The notes under the pieces were generated by a model. That model was given only the letters and a program-made list of their open reading frames with translations, did no database searches and was not told the DNA's origin. 64,000 bases of DNA from Dendrobium chrysotoxum (taxonomy: Eukaryota; Streptophyta; Magnoliopsida; Asparagales; Orchidaceae): positions 21,096,228 through 21,160,227 of the forward strand of contig CM034304.1 in assembly GCA_019925795.1 (NCBI GenBank), read 5' to 3'. Numbering within the stretch: the first letter of the stretch is position 1; each line of letters opens with the position of its first letter. This document shows, piece after piece, positions 54,759 to 64,000 of the stretch. A program made the translations under genes and the position numbers.

Positions 54759-56294
54759 CGTGATTGTTAGCATACGTCAAAATTAACACACCTTGGTCTG
54801 TTGGTTGGAAGCTTTAGCTACCAACCAAGAGGTCTTAGATCTAAGTCTTACGTATGTGATGTATATGAGTTTGTCTTTATTGGTCTAAATGTCCCTAAAA
54901 AAAAGAACATGTCATATGGGTCATCACATATTCATGCTTTGATATATAGAATTAAACATCAAATATTATATATATTGAGAAATTATTACGTGCAAATATG
55001 TGTGTTCTACAGGAGTGCATAGTTGTACTCTTACAGTGTATTTCAATCAAAGGAAGTAGATAGTGAATACAAAGCAATATTTATCACTGTACTGCAATAA
55101 AATCAAGTAGACAACTATGAACTTTGATTCATTGCATTAACATAGAGCTACTTATTTCACATGTAATAATTTATCATAGACTTTATTCTCATTTATCTTA
55201 AATTTGAATGTATAGGTGCAAAGTTTCCTTGCACGATGATTGTTCGAACTAAACAATGGACCTTACTAGATTTCTTAGCCTAGTGCGTCTCCTTGAGTTA
55301 CTGTTATTTCAATCGCTTCTCAGAGCTACTCTTTCATAAGCCAAGAGAAGGAATCGTGTAAGCCTCTTGGCAACACTTCTTTCTCCTCTAGTAAAAGCTT
55401 TTTCCACATACTTCAATAGTTGCAAACTACATGTATAAATATATCTTACATTCACATTGGTATTTTTCAATGTAGAGATATAACATTATATCTAATTTTG
55501 TTGAGAGCTACATCAAGAAAACCACCCCAATAAAGAAGTATGGAATTGTTCCAAATTGCAACTTCTTTCAAGCAATGAGTTCCTCCTTATTTTCTTTGCT
55601 ACCTGAAAATTTCTATGAGAAGGCGAAAAATGAGAATGTTCTTCTAAAAAATTCAAAAAGCTTTGAATTCTACAAGGATGGTATAATCCTGGAAGGTGAA
55701 TCTGTGCCCATAAAAGCTGATCTAGTGATATTTTCTACTGGCTTTAAGGGTGATGAGAAGCTTCAAAATATCTTCCAATCTGCTTCACTTCAGAAAATTT
55801 TGACAAGCTCATTGGAAAATATAGTTCCACTTTATAGGTACATATGCTTACTTTGATTAATATACAAACATAATCAAATTATTATCAAGACAAACACGAT
55901 TGAATAAAGTTTAAATTTATCGATACATGAATTACAGAGAATGCATAAATCCTAGGATTCCACAATTGGCGATAATTGGATACTCAGAGAGCTCATCAAA
56001 TTTATATACTTCAGAGATCAGGGTGATGTGGCTAGCACATCTTCTTGAAAGTGGATTTAAACTCCGGAGTATAAAGTTGATGGAAGAAGATGTGAAGAAA
56101 TGGGATAAATACATGAAGGAAGACAATCATGAGTATTATAGGAGATCGAGCATAAGGATCATACATATATGGCACAATGATCAGCTCTGTAGGGTATGGG
56201 TTATAATCCTAAGAGAAAAAAAGTGATCTTATCAGAATTATTCATGGCTTATAGACCAAATGATTATATTGGTCTTGGCTCTAAAACGAAATGA

Positions 56295-59200
56295 TAAGAT
56301 CTCTCTATGATCATTGCAATGAACCAATAATGATATATGTAGTGTTGTCTATATAATTATCTTAGTAGTATGTTGAGGTTTCATTTGGAGTAATTTCTTA
56401 CTATTTTCTAAAGCAATTTTTTAGTAAAAAATATCTAATTTAAAATTTTTTGTACTAAAAAGCTATTTCTATAGGGATATTTCTTGACTTGAGTTCCTGC
56501 AATGAAAAAATAAAAAAAAAAGTTATAGGAAAAATCAAGTCAAGTATAGAAAGCCCTCTTTTGTTTGAATATGCATAGTTGCTGCAATTTGCAGGGGTAT
56601 AGATTAACAAAAACTAATAGTTTCAATATTGAATAATTGGAGCCATCACTTGAGCTCAACCTTCTGTGTGTTCCTTTATCAAAGATATTTTTTCGAGCCT
56701 AAACATGCCACTTCAAACTTTTATAATCCTTTATGAAATAATACATATTAGTCAGCTTCAATCATTCCATCCTACTTATACGGAGAACGCATTTCAATCT
56801 ACTTGATTACATCAACACTCATGTTGTGTTTCTAGGCTGGAGGAGAATTCTTTAATCATATGTAGAGGAACTTCCGTGTAACTCCCAGAAAATATTCCAG
56901 ATTCTTCCTACCTTGATTAGTTCTTATTGGTTAATTTAAGTGCTTGGAAACGGAAGAAAACTATTCAATTCTAAGGAGTGAAAAAAAAGGAGATCAATGC
57001 ATAAAAATCACATGAATTTTATACAAGTTCACCAAATTGATGATTACGCCATCATAGAAAATATTACTATGTATTTTATTGGATTATAAACCTAATTTCT
57101 GAGATGCAAACATAAGATGGTGCCCCCTTTATAAAGAATTCTATGGTAGCTAGGCTAAAATAAAATTTTTAAAATTCCCTTAATAAACAACTGTAAATAT
57201 GGGATACCTTTATGGAGTATGCCATCAAATAACCAAAAGATATCACCTCTTCTCTCTCAACCCATGCAATGACCTTATCATGAATATCAACCCTTGATTA
57301 AGTCCACATAGTCCATTTCTTCGTAGGGCAAAAACTATGAGGGATTTAAAATACCCCAAAACTTATGTTTCCCCTGCATTTAGAAGTCTCACAAATTAGG
57401 TGATTTCCAAATCTTAGGTTGCACTTGCTTGTGATTCTTGCTTGTTGCTGCTCGCCTCCATTACTTGTTGCACCAAAAATCAACTGCCAGCCTTTGTCAC
57501 TGCTTCCCACCATCATTAGTTGTTGATAATGCCCTCCTTATCTACATTGCAATGTATTGAAATGTATCATGAAATATGCAAAATATTTCAATACATCTAA
57601 TGTGCATCTAACCAAAAAACTTCTGCATTTTAGTTACTTTGCATTTCTAAAATACGTGGCTCTCCTTCCAGGAAGGTAATTACTGTTAGCGTACGTATTT
57701 TAAAAATATTAAACAAAGAATCAACTGAATAAATTGTTTTGGAAGATTTTGTGCTACATATATTTAAGGCAAGTCTGTTAAATTATAACTTTATGTTGTG
57801 GCCAATTGTTTATGTTACAAGCTATATGGAGTTATAAACAAAGGTGACATATATCCTATGGTGTGGACCTCTAGGAAAAGAAGAGAAGAGTGTTTGTGTA
57901 ATGGTGCGCAACCTTAAAAGATTGAGTTTTCATGAGTTATGTTTAATATGAACTTTCCTTAGTTTTATTGTTATTCCCCACAATGACAATACATATGCTT
58001 CCAATCCTTATTCACATTGTTATTCAATGATAATAGATATGCTCCCTCTCTAAATTACCAATCCTATCATATTTCTAAACATGGTTTTGAAACCCTTTCC
58101 TAAAACCTTACATGTATTAGAAGCAGGATTGATCAAAGCTAATATTGTTTAGTAGAGCAGTTGATCCTCCACAAGGTATCATAGAAAAAAAAATACACAA
58201 AAAAGAGGTGGGACATCTGACAAGAAAATATAGGAAAGGAAAACATAATGGAGAGGTTCAAATGGTTGGGAGAAAGGGGGGAGAGAGAGAGGATAAATAA
58301 TAAATAAAATGGGCACAAGAGATAGGTAAAAAAAGAGTGCAAAAGGTAAAATAAAAAATAATGAGAAGGAATATTCAAGTTGGAGGAAGAGATGAACAAT
58401 TTCTCAAAAACTATTAAGGAGAAGGTATTATCTATGAGTAGACAAATGGTAACTTATGTTATAAAATAAAGGGTTGAATGAAACTAACAATAAGTCTACT
58501 CTTTTCTTGTGAAAATGGTTAGAGCACATAAGTCACCTTCCTCTATCATCTCCACTAAATGTTTTATCAATCAACAATGTTAGAGACTTGTCCCAATAGA
58601 TAAATCTAGTGTTGGCATAAGCATCTCACACAAGTAAATAAGTTTTTGAATTGTTAATTGAGTTTATGCAAAAGTGTGATTAAATAAATAGTGAATATGG
58701 AAAGAAGATTTGAGGAAAAATCCCGATGAAATTTAATAGCAGGATTTGTATTAAGAGGGCATATTAAAGAGCAACCTAAATTTTAACCACCATGATTGTT
58801 TTTTATGGTTTATATCAAGGTTTATGCTAATTAATGGAAAAATAAATTAGAAAATTTTGTACTACAATCTCTTAGAGAAAAATAATTTAAAGAGTGACAT
58901 GATACCATGAAACTACATTTTTTTTTAGGTCGACCAACTTGCATAGGTTGCAAGTCATATGAACTCATTAACACATGCAACACTTAGACCATGCTATGCA
59001 ACGTATTATCCATTTTAGTCTAATTCTTCACATGACAATCTAAACCTCATGATTTCATTGTATAACTTCCTAAGAGGGTCACTCATTTCAAGAGCGCTCC
59101 ATTACAAGCTGTCATAATTATGGAGTTCCTAAGAAATTCACAAATGAAACTAAAAGGCAGCTTGCTATTTATTATAATATAACTCTTTACTTATATAGCC

Positions 59201-60158
59201 CAGTATCCTTCCTCCCCATTTGATGTGACACTTGGGTCATTTATGCCCTTCCCTTTTAAGAAAAGCTCCCCTCACCCTCCCCTTCTTGGGATGACCCTCT
59301 ACGGATATGGATGACACAATATGCCCATCCACCAACTGTGAATTTTGTAAGATGACTTTAGTTAATTAACAGTTTTGTTTACATACAAGGATGAGAAATG
59401 ACCCAGTTCTTCTCTTAATCATTAATCCAACCATGTTTCAGCCCATGCATTTGGAAAAACCAACTACAATTATGAAAAATTCTAGAGTAATGTAAAGAAA
59501 TTTAACAAATTCTTTCTAAATATGAAGATACATATATGATGAAGAGAAATATTGAGACATTCATGTAACATATCAAACACAATTTCATTGATCAAACGAG
59601 GAGTTAATGCGAATAATTGAATCCCATATTTTTGTTACATAGATATCGTTGGACATCGAAGGAGAATAGCAACCTTATTTTTCTTAAGTAACCAATTTTC
59701 ACTTGAAATGTTACCTTATCTTATGATTCACCAGCCAATTTTGCTTGTTGTATACCCTCAAGAGCAAGTCCAAACTCCTCGAGCGTGCCATTTGCCTGCA
59801 AATGCTTGCACATTCTTTTGAATATCTTGGAAACATGAAATATGTTCAAATTAACTGCATTTATGTGCACAAAATTTAAGAAGAAAAAATTATTTAATAT
59901 AAGAGCAAGATTCTACAACAATTCAAATCCAAAAAAAAATGAGATTCGACGTGTTATAGTTATTTTCCATCTATTTTGCAGAAAACCAACAAAATGGTAA
60001 ACCAAGCCACATGATTTACTTTATCTCTAGGAAATTGGCCCCAACCAAGATTTATTCTACGAATAGAAAAGGTAAAATCTATGATATAACTGTTAAAAAT
60101 AAATAATAAAAAAAAAATTTTGGATAATACTTATGCACAGAACATGTCGGAAGAAAAT
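56295..60158. other. Intergenic DNA, no gene recognised
   Basis: The DNA is moderately AT-rich. A decayed MITE-like stretch lies at about 56378-56490 ('TTTCTTACTATTTTCTAAAG'). A short minus-strand piece near 59830-59725 could be a terminal exon ('TLEEFGLALEGIQQAKLAGE' then a stop, preceded by TTTGCAG) but I cannot assign it. Nothing else is supported. Confidence 0.5.
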
Positions 60159-60844
60159 TCAAAATATGTATAAAAAATAGGTTGTGCTTTGATTGACTCT
60201 CTTAATCAGGCAGTCTTCCAAAGGATTTGATATCCCATCATCACTAGTCATGACTAGCCCCCAAATATGAGTTGTTTCCTCTTTTTTATCCGAGAAAGAC
60301 AAAGAGAGAAAGAGGGAGAGATTTACCATTAATTTTTTTAAAATAAAGAGACATGCCCAAATTCCATTTAATAAGAAAGAGATTATAGCGAAGGCCCAAA
60401 AGAGTAAAATCAAAATTACAACACTGGAGAAAGTAACCTTCAAAAGAAAGGAGCTAAAAATAAGACAATATAAAGGCCACAAAGTGAATAAGGCGAAGAA
60501 GCTTGTCAGACTCGAGAATTGGCATGAAGCATCTTGCAACCACCCAGCCAGCCGGCAAGGACCATCCATTGGAGGCAGCAAGCCACAAGGCAACCAGGCA
60601 ACATGCAAAAGTAGCCTCATCATTATCCAAATCACAAAAATAAGGCTTAGAAATGAGAAGCACAGTGGTCACAAGAGGCAACACCCATAACACAGCCACT
60701 AACCCAATAGAACTCACAACCAAGAAAGAAAAAAAAACCAAGCATAATAAAGGACACACAACCACACAGATCCCCACAACTAAGAAAACACAGCAACCAA
60801 CAATAAGAGGACCATAAAAAGAATGGTAACAACCGATGAAGAAA

Positions 60845-61300
60845 TAACCATATAAACCATAACTACTTTTTAGATTTACGCCTGCGATGCTTTCCTCTTC
60901 CAATGGATAATATTTATCAACAACACAACCCACTTTCAAATTATATAACACCTGAATCTCATCGTCAAGCCCATCAAAGCCTTCCCCAACTCCCCCATAA
61001 GGAGAGGAAAAGGACTCATCAAACCAATCTGATTGCATCGCACAAGAATCTTTCACTTTTATCTCTAATTAAGCTTTTAAATCATCATTTGAAATAAGAT
61101 TAATCACGACATAGATAAAAGGTTCAATAGTAGTTGAAACAGTCATTTCCAATGAAGTCTCTAGAGAATCATCATACTTTGTGTTCATGTCATTAAGCTT
61201 TCAAATCATCATTTGAAAAAAGATTAATCGGGACATCAATAAAAGGTCCAATAGTAGGTGAAACAGTCGTTTCATTGAAGTCACTGTAGAAAAGAAAGGG
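60845..61300 (-). pseudogene. Possible unidentified exon(s), partly duplicated
   Basis: Minus-strand reading gives a hydrophilic acidic stretch, 'KDSCAMQSDWFDESFSSPYG' then 'GLDDEIQVLYNLKVGC', at 61060-60850. Upstream is 'TTIEPFIYVVINLISNDDLK' (about 61140-61078). The latter is repeated at 61287-61197 ('TTVSPTIGPFIDVPINLFSN'), a duplication of about 125 bases. A GTAG donor-like site follows at about 60868. Codon-like composition differs from the hydrophobic, low-complexity sequence to the left. I do not recognise a family. It could be a gene fragment or part of an unclassified transposon. Confidence 0.3.
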
Positions 61301-61767
61301 GTTAATAATACTTATGTTCAATTCATTAAGGATATGTATATAGAAGTTGTTACTTGTGTTCAAACACAAGGTGGTTTGACCAAATATTTTCCTATTTCAG
61401 TAGGATTACATGAAGGATCAGCCTTAAGCCCATATCCTTTTGTTTTAGTCATGGATGTTCTTACTAGACATTTGCAAGAGAATGTACCCTGGTGTATGTT
61501 TTTTGTTGATGATATTCTTCTTGTTGATAAGATTAGAGAGGGAGTGGAAGGTAAACTTGAATTAGGGAGGTCAACCTTAGAGTCTAAAGGTTTTCATTTG
61601 AGTAAATTTAAAATTGAATATATGGAATGTAATTTTAATAGTAATAGATCTAATGGGGGTTGTGACTTTGGGCGATCAAGTCATTAGTAAGAGTACACAT
61701 TTTAAATATCTTGGGTCTATTTTGCAAAGTGATGGTGAAATAGATGGGGATATTATTAGTAGAATTT
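61300..61767 (+). pseudogene. RTE-type LINE fragment, both ends missing
   Basis: It is of the same family as 53625-54621 but on the plus strand. It reads 'QTQGGLTKYFPISVGLHEGS', then the active site FVDD (61502-61513, FADD in the other copy), then 'SKGFHLSKFKIEYMECNF'. A one-base shift occurs near 61655, after which 'QVISKSTHFKYLGSILQSDG' continues in another frame to 'DGDIISRI' at 61767. No 3' tail or target duplication was seen. Confidence 0.8.
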
Positions 61768-63360
61768 TAATTTTTTTAGGTACCTCATAAAAATAAAATA
61801 ATTTGTTTTAAAATTTTTAATTACAATAAATAATTAAGTATTAAATTTAACATCCAACAATATAATTATTGCAGGCTAGAATATATGTGGCGATAGAGTT
61901 ATAATTCTACGTCTTAACGTTGTACGGATATCCAGCTCACACATAGAGAACACAAGATTTTTTTACATGAAAAACCCTTGAAAAGGGAAAAAACCATGGG
62001 GCCTAGCCAAGTTGAAAATGATTCCACTAGAATTTGAGTAAAGTACGGTGGGCTGACTCATCCTTTAGGGCGATCAGATTACAAATGTCAACCATATGGT
62101 TGAAGTCTAGTGACAAATTGGGTTAGATGAAAGTCCAGCATCACTTGGTGGTCTAGCGGAAGTCTGATATCACTTGGAAGTTCAGGCATTAGTTGCTAGT
62201 TTGACGGTGGTTTGGCAGAACTCTGGCGTCAGTCGGTGGTTTGGCAGAACTTCAGCGTCAGGCGGTGGTCCGACCAAACTTCAGGTGGTGGCCGAGCAGG
62301 AGCGAGGAGGCAAGAGCGATCTCCGATCTGTCTCTTACTTCTTTTCCTTTGGCTTGGGTCCCTTTTTCATGAGAAAGGGGGGCTCTATTTATAGATTTTC
62401 TAGAGTGGCATGGCTTGTAAATAGATGGAAGATCAAGGGTATTTTGGGAGAGGTTTGGATGGATTAATGATGTTGAATCCCTTGATTTTGGACCATTTAT
62501 TAGGAATTTAAATATCTTAATGATATCAAAATTCAGTGATCTTAAGCTTGTTGGGTTTGTCTCATCAAGCCGCTCGATTCAACTATAAGCATGTCACATT
62601 TAGAAACCATTTGGTAAACCAAATTATGGTTCAAACCTTCCAACAATGCTTCGAGTCCATGATTTGGACTCATTTGGGCTTGGATTGAGTCGAATTTGAT
62701 GTCATTGGGTTTGTATTTTTGAAACATTCAGTTCGACTATAAGTTTGCTAACAATTGGAGTTCAGATGATCCCAAATTTAATTTTGGAATTTCAAACTTG
62801 ATTTTGCCTTGAGATTGGTGCTCGATCAAGATAATGTTTTGATGATATCTCTGTTGTCCCCCAATTTTCGAATATTGAAGCCTGTAGGTCTGAAAAATAT
62901 AAGTTACAACTTTCAAGGAATTTTTTACATAATTTGGAATTCAAAAATAATCCAATCTTAGGCGTAGAAGGCCCGGATAACTTTAAAGGTGCCAAAATTG
63001 AGTCCGGGACGTCAAAAAATTATCCCAGGGACTCCGAAAACGTCCAATTTGGCTTTTCCGGGCAACAAATTTGGCCCAAAAATGTGTCTAAAAGGACTAA
63101 CCACCACCGACTACCACCGCCGCTCCACCCGCACGAGCCAATTTTGTTGCCTGCGCACGCCTGCCCGGCTGCTCACTGTGTGTGCGCCTACCCCTCGCTG
63201 CCCTTCTGTAGCTAACGTGGCCCACGCCACCCGCGAGCGTGGCTCTAGGTCTGTTGCCAGATGCAGCAGTTGGCTACGGTTAGCTGACAGTTAGTTAACT
63301 ACCGGCTAACCGCTAGCCTTTTTTTTTACCTTCCCCAACTTCCTCCTCTTCTCTTTTTCA
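61768..63360. other. Unassigned sequence, partly LTR-like
   Basis: A stretch near 61965-62000 reads 'TACATGAAAAACCCTTGAAA', then 'AGGGAAAAAACCATGGGGCC', with a CCCTT/AAGGG hairpin. It resembles dispersed plant repeats, but I cannot name it. The segment 62100-62300 has short repeats around 'GTTTGGCAGAACT'. At 62930-63300 the DNA is GC-richer with 'GGTTAGCTGACAGTTAGTTA'. No reliable gene was found. Confidence 0.4.
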
Positions 63361-63361
63361 C

Positions 63362-63369
63362 TATAAATA
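63362..63369 (+). promoter_or_regulatory. Candidate TATA box upstream of minisatellite
   Basis: TATAAATA in CTATAAATACCCCCCTTAGAGG is a canonical plant TATA context, followed about 60 bases later by a CT-rich tandem array. It could be the promoter of an LTR that continues past the window edge. Confidence 0.4.
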
Positions 63370-63425
63370 CCCCCCTTAGAGGTATAAAAAAACTTTCCCT
63401 TCCTCCTTTTCTTCTCTTCTCCTCA

Positions 63426-64000
63426 GGCTGAGGCCTTCTCCTGGTCCTGTTCAGGGGGTATCCCCTATCAAATTCTAGGGCCCCTCACTGAGTAGGAGTC
63501 TCCTTCTCATTTCCTCTTTTCTTCCCTTCTTCTCCTCAGGCTGAGGCCTTCCCCTGGTCCTTTTCAGGCGGTATCCCCTGTCCATGTCTAGGGCCCCTCA
63601 CGGGTAGGAGTCTCATTCTCCTTTTCTCTTTTCCAATTGAGGCATTCCTTTGTCCTATTCAAGCGGTATCCCATCTCCAGGTCTAGGGCCCCTCACTGAG
63701 TAGGAGTCTCCTCCTCCTTTCCTCTTTTCTCCCCTTCTTCTCCTCAAGCTGAGGCCTTCCCCTAGTCCTGTTTAGGCTGTATCCCCTTCCATGTCTAGGG
63801 CCCCTCACTGAGTAAGAGTCTCCTTATCCTTTCCTATTTTCTAGTTGAGGCATTCCTTTGGTGTTGTTCAGGCGGTATCCCCTGTCCAGGTCTAGAGCCC
63901 CTCACTAAGTAGGAGGCTCATCCTCCTTATCTCTTTTCTAGTTAAAGCATTCTTCTGGTCTTGTATAGGTGTTATCCCTTATCTAGGGCTAAGGCCCCTC
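63426..64000 (+). repeat. CT-rich minisatellite with ~97- and ~112-bp units
   Basis: Units start with CTGAGGCCTTC or TTGAGGCATTC near 63426, 63540, 63637, 63749, 63845 and 63942. Each holds 'GGCGGTATCCCCTGTCCA', then 'TCTAGGGCCCCTCACTGAGT', then 'AGGAGTCTCCT'. Units preceding a CTGAGG start carry an extra 'CCCTTCTTCTCCTCAGG' segment and are ~112-114 bases; the others are ~97. The array runs off the right edge. Confidence 0.88.

Noticed and set aside
58139..58399. Minus-strand open frame of 86 codons
   Set aside because: It is Phe/Leu/Ser-rich low-complexity translation of a GA-rich stretch without family signals.
60159..60840. Hydrophobic open frames that could be membrane proteins
   Set aside because: Composition is low-complexity and T-rich on the minus strand, with no conserved motif; only the acidic part to the right (60845-61060) looks protein-like.

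Overview
The window is repeat-dominated nuclear DNA of a flowering plant. It carries Ogre/Tat-type Ty3-gypsy elements, a Sirevirus-type Ty1-copia element, a plant L1 LINE with RNase H, an RTE LINE, an En/Spm (CACTA) transposon, several MITE-like elements and two copies of a plant flavin-containing monooxygenase (FMO) gene with introns. The species cannot be named from sequence alone. No intact host gene, tRNA, rRNA or CRISPR array was found. Nearly every coding region carries stops or frameshifts, many of them Gln codons turned into TAA/TAG, as expected from C-to-T decay of methylated repeats.

Layout. (1) 1-21.4 kb: a minus-strand Ogre/Tat element. Right to left it has a tRNA-Arg-type primer-binding site (PBS), a 5' leader with a ~290-bp degenerate tandem array, an extra ORF1, gag, protease, RT, RNase H, archaeal-type RNase H and integrase; its 3' end lies left of the window. 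(2) 6979-18429: a complete plus-strand Sirevirus inserted between ORF1 and gag of that element. It has TG-type LTRs of ~1.67 kb, a 5-bp target duplication GGTGA, a tRNA-Met PBS, one long gag-pol frame, a third ORF, repeated polypurine tracts, and dense arrays of a short palindrome in the LTRs and before the third ORF. (3) 21.4-26.8 kb: probable long LTR of the Ogre/Tat element, a mosaic of AT-rich, GC-rich and tandem-repeat blocks. (4) 26785-36333: a plus-strand fragment of the same Ogre/Tat family, split by an almost full-length L1 LINE (29642-35897). (5) 36334-40782: a minus-strand Sirevirus fragment truncated at both ends.

(6) 41.7-43.5 kb and 53.4-56.3 kb: two FMO pseudogenes in the same orientation, both lacking the FAD-binding 5' exon(s). 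Between them lie a 5.0-kb CACTA element nested in a MITE-like element, a 438-bp MITE with 23-bp terminal inverted repeats (TIRs), an (AT)n tract and copies of another MITE family. An RTE LINE is inserted on the splice donor of the second FMO copy, with a 16-bp target duplication. (7) 56.3-64 kb: mostly unassigned DNA with a second RTE fragment, a possible unidentified exon on the minus strand, an LTR-like tract with a TATA box and a CT-rich minisatellite running off the end.

The order of insertion can be read in several places: Sirevirus into Ogre/Tat, L1 into the second Ogre/Tat copy, CACTA into a MITE, RTE into an FMO pseudogene. I found no convincing new biological system. The most interesting features are the palindrome arrays, the stop codons shared at the same positions by the two Sirevirus copies, the RTE insertion that duplicates a splice donor, and the tandem repeats inside the Ogre/Tat leader and LTR.
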